DNA of 64,000 bases from JANSWP01 sp041941305 (lineage in GTDB: Bacteria; Bacteroidota; Bacteroidia; Chitinophagales; Saprospiraceae): contig JBGTQJ010000003.1 in assembly GCA_041941305.1 (NCBI GenBank), positions 124,001 to 188,000 of the forward strand, in the 5' to 3' direction. The notes under the pieces were generated by a model, which did not search any database, was not told the DNA's origin, and was given only the letters and a program-made list of their open reading frames with translations. How positions within the stretch are numbered: position 1 is the first letter of the stretch; every line of letters starts with the position of its first letter. Of this stretch, positions 15,892 to 24,978 are shown piece by piece. Made by a program: the position numbers and the translations under genes.

Positions 15892-17010
15892 TCAATTAAC
15901 TCTTTTTTTAATATTATCTATGACATCCCTAATTTTTCTTTTAATTACTTGCTCTCTTTCATTAGTGCTTAATTGTTCATGATAAAATTTGCCAAGTTCT
16001 TCACTATTTCTTTCAAGCTCTATTTTATACTTGTATCGGTCAAATTTAATGTCCAAAATTAATTGAGCATTAAAAGGGTCTTTTGCTTTTTTAAACCCCA
16101 TCCATGTATATCGGTAACTTAAGCCTGACAAGTCTTTTTCAAAAGCACCACTTTTTTGGGGTATCCACTCAGTAATTATTTTTTCCCATGAATAATGTTG
16201 TAAAAGATTTTGACTCGAATTACCTTCTTGATAGAACAGTTCCTCATTTTGGTTGAAAAATAATTCATCAAATTCCTTACATTTTTTACTTAACTCAAGA
16301 AATAATGGACTGAGAGACTCACTAATGATTTGAATTATTGAATCGCGATTTTTTTCAACTTGTGCCAGTGGTTCTTTTCCTAGCCCAGCCTTCAACAAAG
16401 CAATTTCCTTATCCAAATCTGATTTCTCAGAAATATCTTCTCCTCGAATACCTTTCAATTGGATCTCTAAGGATTTTTTCAATAATTCACCCATATACTC
16501 CACGATTGGCAAATATTCATTGGCATCAGCTTGTCGTAGGACTCCATAATAATTTTGACGATCTTCTTGTCTTACCACTATAGGAGGAAATTGCTGTCTC
16601 ATCAAAATCAAATTCATGAGGATTCTAGCCATACGACCATTACCATCATCAAAAGGGTGAATAGACACAATCCTATGATGAAATATCGTTGCCAACACCA
16701 ATGGATGGATTTCAGTATTTTTTATTGAATTATTGTAAAAATCCAATAAATCCTGCATCAAAATTGGAGTATCTTCAACAGAAGCGTAATAGTGAATTTC
16801 TCCAGTAGCAGTTTTGACATGGTTAGGCATGGTTTTATAGTTTCCTATTGTTATCTCCTTCCATGTACTTTGTCCTTCAGGGGTTGTTGCAGGAGATTTG
16901 CAAGGTTTTTGAAGAATAATTTTTCTTGAATCAGAGATATCTTCGAAAGAAATTCTGCAAGTTCCATTATAGTTGAACCTCCTAAATGTTGGTGGTTTTT
17001 CATGTTTCAA
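15892..17010 (-). CDS. Fic-family protein
   Basis: 372 residues. The Fic active-site loop is intact, 'HPFDDGNGRMAR' (H118 to R129), preceded by the flap-like 'TGEIHYYASVED'. Fic enzymes usually transfer AMP from ATP to a hydroxyl of a target protein; the catalytic histidine and the phosphate-binding GNGR are present. No clear (S/T)xxxE(G/N) inhibitory helix was recognised. The ~170-residue C-terminal part is of unknown fold. The only start compatible with a complete N-terminus is TTG at 17010; an in-frame stop lies 18 bases further upstream. No antitoxin-like partner is adjacent. Confidence 0.85.
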   Translation of the reverse strand: MKHEKPPTFRRFNYNGTCRISFEDISDSRKIILQKPCKSPATTPEGQSTWKEITIGNYKTMPNHVKTATGEIHYYASVEDTPILMQDLLDFYNNSIKNTEIHPLVLATIFHHRIVSIHPFDDGNGRMARILMNLILMRQQFPPIVVRQEDRQNYYGVLRQADANEYLPIVEYMGELLKKSLEIQLKGIRGEDISEKSDLDKEIALLKAGLGKEPLAQVEKNRDSIIQIISESLSPLFLELSKKCKEFDELFFNQNEELFYQEGNSSQNLLQHYSWEKIITEWIPQKSGAFEKDLSGLSYRYTWMGFKKAKDPFNAQLILDIKFDRYKYKIELERNSEELGKFYHEQLSTNEREQVIKRKIRDVIDNIKKRVN

Positions 17011-17107
17011 ACTTACAAAAACAGACTAGAGAAAGCCAAAACAAAGGCATGAAATCTTATGCAAGATTAAAAGTGTTTGTTTTTAATTATGTTTCAAATT
17101 CCTTGGA

Positions 17108-17749
17108 CTAAATCTCTGTTCCATACACCATAAAATAGTCGCCAAATCGCTCAAACCAAAGTTGATATTTCAATTCTAAATCATTCTTTATGAGTTTGCC
17201 TTTAAATTCGCCTTGCGCACCATTGTAAGCAAATGGTTCTACAATTAGGTTTTGCTTGAAGTCCAGCAATTTTCTTCCATATGCTTTGTACATGGCTTCT
17301 TTAGCACACCAATAAACATGCAAATGCTCTAAAAAGGTGGCATCCTCGAGGCTTTCCATTTCCTCCTTTCTCATGTATTTGTGGGCAAGTCGATCAATCC
17401 GTGGAACGAAAAACTGGATATCAATGCCCACATTGACAGGCGCTGCCATTACTGCCGACATTTCATGTGTATGACTTAAGGAGATTTGATAAGTGGAATC
17501 AGTGAGGTGCGGTTTGCCAAATTCATCCTTCCAAAGGGAGCCACGGTTTTCCCTTTCTGATAGCAAGTGTAATAAGTACCGGGAGGAGAGCCATTCTTTT
17601 CGTCGTCCTTTCCCCAATATGGCGGACCAGGATTTGCGCTCCAGTTTCGTAAGTTCTAACCTTTCCAGAAAAAAGTTTTCGTTCTCCTGTATGTCCCAAA
17701 CGCCTACGACGCCCTCTGGCTCTATATGTTTTTGCAGAAAAATTGGCAT
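17108..17749 (-). CDS. 4'-phosphopantetheinyl transferase superfamily protein (Sfp type)
   Basis: 213 residues from ATG 17749. It carries the family motifs 'FGKPHL', 'ISLSHTHEMSAVM', 'NVGIDIQ' (D110 binds magnesium; Q112 stands where many members have Glu) and 'YWCAKEAMYKAYG' (E151, K155). Such enzymes move phosphopantetheine from coenzyme A to carrier proteins of fatty acid or polyketide/peptide synthesis. No carrier or synthase gene is nearby, so it may be the housekeeping enzyme of the genome. It is divergent from ppk1. Confidence 0.88.
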   Translation of the reverse strand: MPIFLQKHIEPEGVVGVWDIQENENFFLERLELTKLERKSWSAILGKGRRKEWLSSRYLLHLLSERENRGSLWKDEFGKPHLTDSTYQISLSHTHEMSAVMAAPVNVGIDIQFFVPRIDRLAHKYMRKEEMESLEDATFLEHLHVYWCAKEAMYKAYGRKLLDFKQNLIVEPFAYNGAQGEFKGKLIKNDLELKYQLWFERFGDYFMVYGTEI

Positions 17750-18180
17750 GCGCAATGAGGAAGTTCAATAATATAGCATCGAAAATCAACACTTATCATT
17801 GAATTTTTGTGCCACCAAAATAGACTTTTTTAGGAAAATCCAAACAAACTATTGTCGTTTGAAAGAAAAAAGCGCATAGACCAGGCTTACAATAAAAATG
17901 AAAAAAGTAACTAAGCATCTCATGTTTGAATATGTTTATGGTTTAATCTTCAACAAAAATCCGTTTTTACTCTTAAGCAAAATTTAAGTCAGGATTAAGT
18001 TTAAGTAAATAGTGAGTTTTTGCTTAGGTTCAAAAGTTTTCAAAGTCTTATTCCAATCAAACAATCTATATATTTGGCTGTTGGTAGAAAAGTTCAGTCT
18101 TCTTTGGAAAAAGAAAATCCAATCTCCAAAAAACATTCCTACTTTCGCCGTTTCAAATACAAATAATTGCACATTCAAAA
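17750..18180. other. Divergent intergenic region between the PPTase and ppk1
   Basis: About 430 bases without a credible gene. It contains the TTAAG direct repeats described separately, a 9-bp inverted repeat (taagcaaaa 17974-17982; ttttgctta 18018-18026), and a -7-like TACTTTCG at 18140-18147 about 34 bases before the ppk1 ATG. Confidence 0.6.
17973..18005 (+). promoter_or_regulatory. TTAAG direct repeats with 11-bp period upstream of ppk1
   Basis: TTAAG occurs at 17973, 17984 and 17995, exactly 11 bp apart, with a fourth copy at 18001. Direct repeats with an 11-bp period are the usual binding pattern of PhoB/PhoP-type winged-helix regulators, and ppk genes are often phosphate-regulated. 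The link to a Pho regulator is inference only. Confidence 0.4.
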
Positions 18181-20223
18181 ATGATTCAAAGAGACATTAG
18201 CTGGCTTTACTTTAATGAACGAGTGCTACAAGAGGCAAAAGACCCAAGCGTACCTCTATATGAACGCATTAAATTTTTGGCAATTTATTCTTCCAATTTG
18301 GATGAATTTTTTAGAGTTCGGGTCGCTTCACTGCGCAGTTTTGGAAAATTGAGAAAGAAAACCAGGAAAGAACTGGACGTCAAACCCAAAAAGGTTTTGC
18401 GGGAAATCATGGAAATTGTATCCCAACAACAAGAAGAATTCGGTTCGACCTTTAGAGAAGAAATTATTCCTGAATTGACAAACCATCATATCTACCTCAT
18501 AAACGAAAAAGATTATTCGGAATCACAAAAGGCATTTGCAAGGCAGTATTTTGAAAAGAACAACATGGGGGAATTGGCCAGGCCTATAGTTCTGAAAAGG
18601 GATTTGGACTCATTGCCCTTTTTAGAAAATAAAGGGCTTTATTTTGTTGTACATTTTGAGGAAGCAGATACTGCGCCCGCTTTGGTAAACATTCCATCTG
18701 AAAGTATGAATAGATTTGTGGTGTTTCCTGGAGAAAATTCAGGTTCGATTGAGCAAAAACATTACATTACATTTTTGGATGATATTCTTCGTTTTAACCT
18801 TCCCGAACTTTTTGAGAACAAAACAGTTAAAAATGCTTATTCTATAAAGCTTTCAAGGGATGCAGAAATGTACATTGAAGACGAATATGATGGCAATTTG
18901 CTGGAAAAAATAAAGAAAGGATTAAATGAACGGGATATTGGTTTGCCAACTCGCTTTTTGTATGATTCAGAAATGCCAAAAGATGTGTTGAAATATTTGA
19001 GAGGTATTCTGGAAATATCAAAAGACGATTTGGTTCCCGGGGCACGCTATCACAACTTCAATGATTTCTTTGGATTCCCAAATCCAACAAGTGATCAATC
19101 CTTGAAAGATGAACCAATGCCTCCTATGCCACACCCTGTTTTGGAAACAGCCGAATCTGTTCTGAAGGTTATTGCTGAACAGGATGTAATGCTCCATTTT
19201 CCATATCAAAAATTCGACTACGTTCCAAAAATGATTTATGAGGCAGCCGATGATGCAATGGTAAAGAAAATTCAGGTGACCTTATATAGAGTGGCTTCTG
19301 ATTCTTCTGTTGCCAAGGCGCTTTTATATGCTATTGAAAAGGGTAAAAAAGTATTCGCGTTTATTGAAACCAAGGCACGATTTGATGAAGAATCGAATAT
19401 CAACTGGGGAGAGCGATTGCAGGAAGCAGGGGCAAAAGTCCGCTATAGCATTCCTGGGATAAAAGTGCATACGAAATTATTGCTGATAAGCAGAATGGAA
19501 GAAGGGGAGACAAAACATTTTGGCTATTTCGGCACCGGGAATTTTAATGAAAAAACGGCAAAGCTTTATTGTGATCATGGACTGTTAACTTGTGATCAAC
19601 GACTTGGTGAGGAAGCTGCCAGGGTTTTTATGATGTTGGAAGGTAAAATCATTTACCCACATTGCAAGCATCTGCTGGTTTCCCCATTTACCACCCGCCT
19701 TACTTTTGAAAAACTAATAGATAAAGAAATAGCATTGGCAAAGGAAGGTAAGCATGCCTATATGATATTGAAGATGAACAGCCTTGAAGACGAGGACATG
19801 GTTCTTAAATTATATGAGGCTAGCCAGGCAGGAGTCAAAATACAGTTAATCATACGGGGTATTTGTCGCTGCGTACCAGGCTTAGAAGGAGTCAGTGAAA
19901 ACATTGAAATAATCAGCATTATCGACCGCTTTTTGGAACATGCCAGGGTTTATATTTTTGGAAATGATGGACAAGAAAAAATGTACACGGCTTCAGCGGA
20001 TTGGATGACCCGTAATCTGGACAAAAGAGTAGAGGTTTGTGTGCCCATTTATGCCCTCCATGTTTTTAAAGAAATGAGAGCCATTATTGATATTCAATTA
20101 AATGACAACGTAAAAGCAAGGGTAATTGATGAAGACCAAAGCAATGGGTATAGAATGGTGATGGGGAAGGAAAAAAAAATTAGAGCGCAGGTGGCGACTT
20201 ATCAATTTTTGAAAATTGGATAA
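18181..20223 (+). CDS. ppk1: Polyphosphate kinase 1
   Basis: The 680-residue protein matches the family over its full length. It begins with the characteristic 'RDISWLYFNERVLQEA' and 'FLAIYSSNLDEFFRVRVA', and has the two phospholipase-D-like active-site histidines in 'GIKVHTKLLLI' (H430, the expected autophosphorylated residue) and 'FLEHARVYIFGN' (H587). It reversibly polymerises the gamma-phosphate of ATP into inorganic polyphosphate at the inner face of the membrane. It is monocistronic: TTAAG repeats lie upstream and a strong bidirectional hairpin follows. No exopolyphosphatase gene is adjacent. Confidence 0.97.
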   Translation: MIQRDISWLYFNERVLQEAKDPSVPLYERIKFLAIYSSNLDEFFRVRVASLRSFGKLRKKTRKELDVKPKKVLREIMEIVSQQQEEFGSTFREEIIPELTNHHIYLINEKDYSESQKAFARQYFEKNNMGELARPIVLKRDLDSLPFLENKGLYFVVHFEEADTAPALVNIPSESMNRFVVFPGENSGSIEQKHYITFLDDILRFNLPELFENKTVKNAYSIKLSRDAEMYIEDEYDGNLLEKIKKGLNERDIGLPTRFLYDSEMPKDVLKYLRGILEISKDDLVPGARYHNFNDFFGFPNPTSDQSLKDEPMPPMPHPVLETAESVLKVIAEQDVMLHFPYQKFDYVPKMIYEAADDAMVKKIQVTLYRVASDSSVAKALLYAIEKGKKVFAFIETKARFDEESNINWGERLQEAGAKVRYSIPGIKVHTKLLLISRMEEGETKHFGYFGTGNFNEKTAKLYCDHGLLTCDQRLGEEAARVFMMLEGKIIYPHCKHLLVSPFTTRLTFEKLIDKEIALAKEGKHAYMILKMNSLEDEDMVLKLYEASQAGVKIQLIIRGICRCVPGLEGVSENIEIISIIDRFLEHARVYIFGNDGQEKMYTASADWMTRNLDKRVEVCVPIYALHVFKEMRAIIDIQLNDNVKARVIDEDQSNGYRMVMGKEKKIRAQVATYQFLKIG

Positions 20224-20249
20224 TCAAGATTTTCCCAGCTTTCAAAAAT

Positions 20250-20282
20250 GAAAGCCCTTTCCGAATTTCGGAATGGGCTTTC
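20250..20282. terminator. Bidirectional terminator between ppk1 and the efflux adaptor gene
   Basis: A 16-bp stem with one mismatch (gaaagccctttccgaa 20250-20265; ttcggaatgggctttc 20267-20282) is followed by a T-rich stretch on the plus strand and preceded by A-rich sequence, which serves the opposite strand. It sits between two convergent genes. Confidence 0.85.
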
Positions 20283-20304
20283 TCTTTTCGAGAATTTTTT
20301 AACT

Positions 20305-21717
20305 TTATTCATCCTCTTCTTCCTCATCTTTTTCATCTTCAATCCTAACGTCATCCCCTTCCTCCAATTTTCTGGAAACTGCAGTATAGGGACCAGTTAC
20401 TACCTCATCTCCCTCCGCAAGCCCGGAAAGAATTTGGATGTATTCATCATCCTGAATTCCCGTTTTTACTTCTACCAAATCCACCGTATCATTTTTGATT
20501 ACAAAAACGATTTCGACCAAATCGTCATCTGAGATCTCTTTATTTTCCTGCTTAACCATCTTTGCTTTGGCATTCTTTTTCTTCTTCTTTTCAAGTTCTT
20601 CCTTCTCCCGTGTGGAAACGGCTTGGATAGGAATACTTAAAACATCTTCCACCGTATTGGTGAACACCTCAACTGAAGCAGACATGCCAGGACGGAAAGG
20701 ATAGGGCTTCGAAGGAGAAACCAAATCTTTATAGGAACTTGGATCAATATTGATTTTGACAATAAAGTTGGTCACCTGGTCTGTAGTCAATGAAACCATC
20801 CCACCTGTAGAAGCCATATTGCTTGCAGAGTTGGCGATTTGGGAAACTCTGCCAGTAAATTTCCGATCTACGTATGCATCAATCTCAACCTCTACATAAT
20901 CATTAAAACTCACTCTTGGAATGTCATTTTCACTTACTTCTACCTGTACCTCCATATCATTCAAGTTGGCAATCCGCATAATTTCGGTTCCAGTCATCAT
21001 TTGGCTTCCAATTACGCGTTCACCCTCTTCAATACTCAATAAAGAAACGATACCACTCATGGGTGCAAATATGGTTGTTCTTCGAAGTGAAGTTTTTAAC
21101 TCTTTCAAAGTTGCTTCTGCACTTTTTACAGAAAACTCTGCAGCCTTGGCACTTTGTTCAGAAGAGCGGATATTGGCTTCCGCTGCTCTTAAATTGGCTT
21201 CCAAAGATTGAACATTGGATTGGGAAGCCTCAAAATCTGCATCAGAAACGACCCCATCCTTATGCAATTTTTCATTGCGCTTATGAATTTCTTTGGCATT
21301 GGTCAATTGAGCAACGATTTGCTCTTTTTGAGCAGTTAGTTGTTCAATCTGAGATTTTGAGGTTGCCAATTGAGCTTTGGAACTATTGACTCCAGCTTCT
21401 CCTCTCTCAACTTGAGATTGGTAAGCATCAGGATCCACTTTTGCCAAAAGCTGACCAGCAATTACAGAATCTCCCTCTTCTACGTAGAGTTCGACAATCT
21501 CTCCAGAAACATCCGAACTGATTTTTACTTCAGTTACCGGAAACACTTTTCCACTTGCAGCCACTGTCTCTTTAATTGTTCGTTTTTCTACTTTCTCTGC
21601 CTGAACAGCTTCACCAGTCTTTTTATTTTTGGATTGAAAGTAAGCCACTGCCCCAAGTAGGACAATGACACCTACTAAAACATAAATGAGGGTATTATTT
21701 CTCTGCTTTTTAGCCAT
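20305..21717 (-). CDS. Membrane-fusion (periplasmic adaptor) protein of an efflux system, HlyD/MacA-like
   Basis: 470 residues. An N-terminal membrane anchor ('TLIYVLVGVIVLLGAVAYF', ~9-27) is followed by a lipoyl-like half ('KISSDVSGEIVELYVEEGDSV'), a long alpha-helical hairpin (about 100-210, Ala/Gln/Glu-rich), the second lipoyl half ('IFAPMSGIVSLLSIEEGERV'), a beta-barrel domain and a C-terminal membrane-proximal domain. A lysine-rich insertion ('KEELEKKKKKNAKAK') and an extremely acidic tail ('EDEKDEEEEDE') are unusual. The protein would bridge an inner-membrane pump and a TolC-type channel. The TolC-like gene lies directly upstream on the same strand, but no pump gene is present in the window. 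Confidence 0.88.
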   Translation of the reverse strand: MAKKQRNNTLIYVLVGVIVLLGAVAYFQSKNKKTGEAVQAEKVEKRTIKETVAASGKVFPVTEVKISSDVSGEIVELYVEEGDSVIAGQLLAKVDPDAYQSQVERGEAGVNSSKAQLATSKSQIEQLTAQKEQIVAQLTNAKEIHKRNEKLHKDGVVSDADFEASQSNVQSLEANLRAAEANIRSSEQSAKAAEFSVKSAEATLKELKTSLRRTTIFAPMSGIVSLLSIEEGERVIGSQMMTGTEIMRIANLNDMEVQVEVSENDIPRVSFNDYVEVEIDAYVDRKFTGRVSQIANSASNMASTGGMVSLTTDQVTNFIVKINIDPSSYKDLVSPSKPYPFRPGMSASVEVFTNTVEDVLSIPIQAVSTREKEELEKKKKKNAKAKMVKQENKEISDDDLVEIVFVIKNDTVDLVEVKTGIQDDEYIQILSGLAEGDEVVTGPYTAVSRKLEEGDDVRIEDEKDEEEEDE

Positions 21718-21752
21718 GGTTTGATGAAAATTTGGTATTCAAATTAGTAATA

Positions 21753-21796
21753 TAGCATTGGAGACTTATGATGAAATGGTGTAATCTCCAATGCTA
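21753..21796. repeat. Inverted repeat between the TolC-like and adaptor genes
   Basis: A perfect 12-bp inverted repeat, tagcattggaga (21753-21764) and tctccaatgcta (21785-21796), has a 20-nt loop. It lies in the 94-bp gap between two same-strand genes and could modulate read-through from the outer-membrane gene into the adaptor gene. Confidence 0.7.
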
Positions 21797-21811
21797 CATT
21801 TGCTATAGTAC

Positions 21812-23263
21812 TTAATCCAACTTAAGCGGTCTTCCTTGATAGAAATCCAGGACTTTAAGTCGGAATACATATTCATATTTAGCGGAAACAGCATCGCGTT
21901 CAGCAATGTCTAAATTGTTTCTGGCGGTAGTAAGATCAAATGTATTGATAGCACCCAAATCATAACGCTTTTGGGCATTATTGTAGGCTGCTTCAGCAGC
22001 TTCTAAAGTTCTTTGTGTCGCATCCAGGGAAAGCTTGGCAGCTCTGGCACTAGCCAAAGCATCTTGCACATTTGTTTTTAAGGTATTTCGCGTTTGTTCA
22101 CTTTGAACTCTTGCATTCAATACCCCCAATTGTGCGCGATCCATATTGATTTTATTTTGACCTCTGGTGTAAATTGGAATATTTAAAGAAAGCCCAACAT
22201 TTTGTCCAAAGTTTTGGTCTAATTGATCAAAGTAGGCCATTTCCGGATAGGTAATTCCCTCAGTGGAGAAGAACTGCACATTTGCCAAATCATTATTCAA
22301 AACTACAGGAATCGGGTCACCAAGTACGGTCGTTTGGTTTTCTGTATTTGGGTTCGCAAAATCTTTAGCCAGACTAGACCAGCGAGTATCCAACCCACCA
22401 AATAAGATCAAAGATGGAAGCATGCCAGATCTGGAGATATTGACATTTAAATCTGCACTTTCCAAGCGCAATTCATCGGCTTTTATTTCTGGTTGGGTAC
22501 TTAGTGCTGAAGCATATACCTCTCGAAAAGTAACTGTACCAGGTTGGGCGTCTGAAGGGACGACTACCTGAGGTTTTTCAATGCTAATTTCCGTATTGGG
22601 ATCAACTTCCAATAATTGCTTGAGATTCAGATAATTCAATTCAATAGCGTTTTTGGCTTGGATGATGGCTTGGTCATCTCTAGCCATTTGCGCCAGCACA
22701 TCCAATCTGTCATTCTTTGGCAATGTTCCGGCAGCTATGAGTTTATCTGTGCGGTCCAATTGCTCTTTAGACAATTCGGCTCGCTTTTTTGCATTGCCCA
22801 ATTGTTCTTCAGCATTCAATATCATCAAATAGGAATTGGCGATACTCAGGGCAATAAAATTGAACGTGGCCTCGGCATCTAACTCAGCAGCTTTGGTATT
22901 GATTTTACTTTGTTTAATGGAATTGGTTGTTCTGCCCCCATCATAAAGGGTTACCGATGCATCAATCCTGAAAGAATTAAAACCAATGGTTTCATTTTCG
23001 AAGTCATTGGTAACCGGGTTAATCGTACGACCAAAGTTGTAACCGAAAGTAGCACCACCACTGACCCCGGGCAAGCGATTGGATTTTGCCATTTTTTCGA
23101 GCAATTCAGAATCTTTAATACCATATTCAGCTTGCTTTAATGTCAAGCTGTGCTCTTTTGCATGTTCAATACACTCCTGCAAAGTCCAGGTTTGTTGTGC
23201 AAATGTAACTGAGTAAAAAAGGCAACCCAGAAAGGCAAGTAGTAAGGATTTCTTAAACATCAT
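21812..23263 (-). CDS. TolC-family outer-membrane efflux protein
   Basis: Start placed at ATG 23263 to give the signal peptide 'MMFKKSLLLAFLGCLFYSVTFAQ'; upstream in-frame starts (ATG 23287, GTG 23311) are possible but lengthen it. The mature part opens with 'WTLQECIEHAKEHSLTLKQAEYGIKDSE', typical of the family, and shows two similar halves of long helices with beta segments ('GVSGGATFGYNFGRTI', 'GGRTTNSIKQSK', 'NVGLSLNIPIYTRGQNK'). TolC proteins trimerise into an outer-membrane channel plus periplasmic tunnel. The gene is upstream of, and probably cotranscribed with, the membrane-fusion protein. Confidence 0.9.
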   Translation of the reverse strand: MMFKKSLLLAFLGCLFYSVTFAQQTWTLQECIEHAKEHSLTLKQAEYGIKDSELLEKMAKSNRLPGVSGGATFGYNFGRTINPVTNDFENETIGFNSFRIDASVTLYDGGRTTNSIKQSKINTKAAELDAEATFNFIALSIANSYLMILNAEEQLGNAKKRAELSKEQLDRTDKLIAAGTLPKNDRLDVLAQMARDDQAIIQAKNAIELNYLNLKQLLEVDPNTEISIEKPQVVVPSDAQPGTVTFREVYASALSTQPEIKADELRLESADLNVNISRSGMLPSLILFGGLDTRWSSLAKDFANPNTENQTTVLGDPIPVVLNNDLANVQFFSTEGITYPEMAYFDQLDQNFGQNVGLSLNIPIYTRGQNKINMDRAQLGVLNARVQSEQTRNTLKTNVQDALASARAAKLSLDATQRTLEAAEAAYNNAQKRYDLGAINTFDLTTARNNLDIAERDAVSAKYEYVFRLKVLDFYQGRPLKLD

Positions 23264-23606
23264 GCGGGTGTAAATTTTTGAAAACATTATTCCAATTTTT
23301 GAAAGTGACACAATGGTAGATAAGTCCCTGTGGAAGGACGAAATTATTATATAAATAGTTGCTTTAGCCGGATGAAGGGTTATGAGTTGTCAGTTGTCGG
23401 TTTTGCTGTTGTTTCTGTTATTCGGTTTAAACCATTTTGGTTTTCTTGTTTATAGGGTTGATTATTTATCCAATAGCTTTCCCAATTATCAGCTGTTTTC
23501 ACTCAAATAACTCACAACATTCAACTATAACTAATCTCTGAGCACACTGAAAAATAATCTTGTACCCATATTCTTTAAAGGCGTCCAAGTTTATATATTA
23601 TTACAT
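23264..23606. other. Intergenic region with a short heptad-like tract
   Basis: No gene was seen. At about 23390-23430 the sequence reads as imperfect 7-bp units (gttgtca, gttgtcg, gttttgc), a weak member of the heptamer arrays found after other genes. The rest shows no clear structure. Confidence 0.4.
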
Positions 23607-24578
23607 CTAAGTATTCGCTTTTATCCAATCAATTATCTCTGTATTCTTCATGCTTTTGATGGCTTCAGGTAGCTCCACTTTGGTTTTGTTTTTCATATCA
23701 ACCGCAATAGGGGTTTGCGTACCATCACCTAAAATTTCTTTGAGAATGATATATCGATTGTCTCGGAATCGTTTGTTCATTTGAGTGACCATGTTTTTGG
23801 GTTGATTCAACATGGGATTGATGGTGAAATTTCCATTGGCATCATAATCAGGGATCAATGCTTGATAAGTATTGTTTTCTGATTGAAGCATGAATAAAGA
23901 GTGGTAACGCTCACCTTCTGAAATTTCAAATTCTGCAAATGGCTCAACATTTCTGGCTTCTGCTCCATTTAATTTAAAAACGAATACGCCCATATCTACT
24001 GCATAACCTATCAAATAATTCTCCCAAACTTCTAAATGTTTGATCATGCCGGATTGGGCATCTTCAGCGTATCTTTCATTGATGAATTGCGGCTTTAATG
24101 GAGCAGTCAACTTTCGATTTTTGGCGTCATAGCAATAAATTTGATCAAAACCTTTAATCGCCACCATTTGATTCAATTTATTGTATGTTCGATCTGCAAT
24201 TTTATAGGCGAAATCAGGACTTACATTAACAGGTAAGACCTGCTTTTCAATCAATTCACAATTGTTTCCATCGTAAATTTCCAAAATCCGGTGACTGTCT
24301 CCATAATCTTCATCTTTGGTCTCTTCACCTGCAACGATACAAACCAAGACATTGGCTTCTTTTGCCCAAAAGACATTACCGTCCAAAACGGTCCCATCAA
24401 TCTCACAATCAGGTTGTTTTGGCTTTTCAACAGGCGTAGAAGTATCTTCCTGGTAATCAGCAGGTTGTTCAGTGGTGTCTGAAGGAGTGTTATCGCCTCC
24501 GTTAGCAGGTACTTCGCCTCCACAGGAGAAGAATAAAAAGAAACCTGCGATTGATAAAGAGTGGAGTATATTTTTCAT
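23607..24578 (-). CDS. Lipoprotein of unknown function
   Basis: 323 residues. The N-terminus 'MKNILHSLSIAGFFLFFSCGG' is a lipoprotein signal with a lipobox ending at C19. It is followed by a low-complexity Thr/Asp/Pro/Glu linker to about residue 55. The remaining ~270 residues ('DGTVLDGNVFWAKEANVLVCIVAG', 'RILEIYDGNNCELIEKQ', 'YKIADRTYNKLNQMVAIKGF', 'QIYCYDAKNRKL') suggest beta-propeller-like blades. The family was not recognised. It is probably anchored in the outer membrane facing the periplasm or surface. A GC-rich hairpin lies 12 bases before the start codon. Confidence 0.75.
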   Translation of the reverse strand: MKNILHSLSIAGFFLFFSCGGEVPANGGDNTPSDTTEQPADYQEDTSTPVEKPKQPDCEIDGTVLDGNVFWAKEANVLVCIVAGEETKDEDYGDSHRILEIYDGNNCELIEKQVLPVNVSPDFAYKIADRTYNKLNQMVAIKGFDQIYCYDAKNRKLTAPLKPQFINERYAEDAQSGMIKHLEVWENYLIGYAVDMGVFVFKLNGAEARNVEPFAEFEISEGERYHSLFMLQSENNTYQALIPDYDANGNFTINPMLNQPKNMVTQMNKRFRDNRYIILKEILGDGTQTPIAVDMKNKTKVELPEAIKSMKNTEIIDWIKANT

Positions 24579-24978
24579 AGTTAAAGGTAGCTCCGCCAGG
24601 CAGGCGGAGGAAGTTAATAGAATTATTTGAACTTGAGCTTGATTCTTGAACTTTTACAGTAATGGCTTCGCCATTTCAGGGATTACTGTAGAAGGATTTC
24701 GATTTGTTCCTGGCACAAAGTTAAGAGAATAAACTATCTGTCAAATTAGACTTTATTGTAAAATTTTCACTCAAAATTTAAAATTGTATTAAACCCCATT
24801 GAACAAAGAAATTTTAAAAGTATTCTTACATTTATCTCAGACTTGAGGGATTGAACCACTTTCCTTTGACTTCAAGCCATTGTCAGAAATAACTTAACAA
24901 GCAATTGTGGAGTAGTCTGGCAATTTGGCACTGTTAAATTTTGGTTGAATCTTTCTACGAAAAAAATCACAAATAATC
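24579..24978. other. Divergent intergenic region with two hairpins
   Basis: Four hundred bases without a gene separate the lipoprotein gene (minus) and the LEA-like gene (plus). Besides the GC-rich hairpin at 24591-24609, an outer 9-bp repeat (tacagtaat 24655-24663; attactgta 24682-24690) surrounds a compact inner hairpin (aatggc-ttc-gccatt, 24661-24675). The part from about 24700 to 24978 is AT-rich with no structure noticed. Confidence 0.6.
24591..24609. repeat. GC-rich hairpin just upstream of the lipoprotein start
   Basis: ctccgcc (24591-24597) and ggcggag (24603-24609) form a perfect 7-bp stem with a 5-nt loop, ending 12 bases before the ATG at 24578 on the minus strand. In the mRNA it would sit where ribosomes load. 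Confidence 0.65.

Noticed and set aside
15892..17010. Fic toxin-antitoxin pair
   Set aside because: The Fic motif is intact, but no small antitoxin-like gene is adjacent on the same strand, and the protein is longer than typical FicT toxins.
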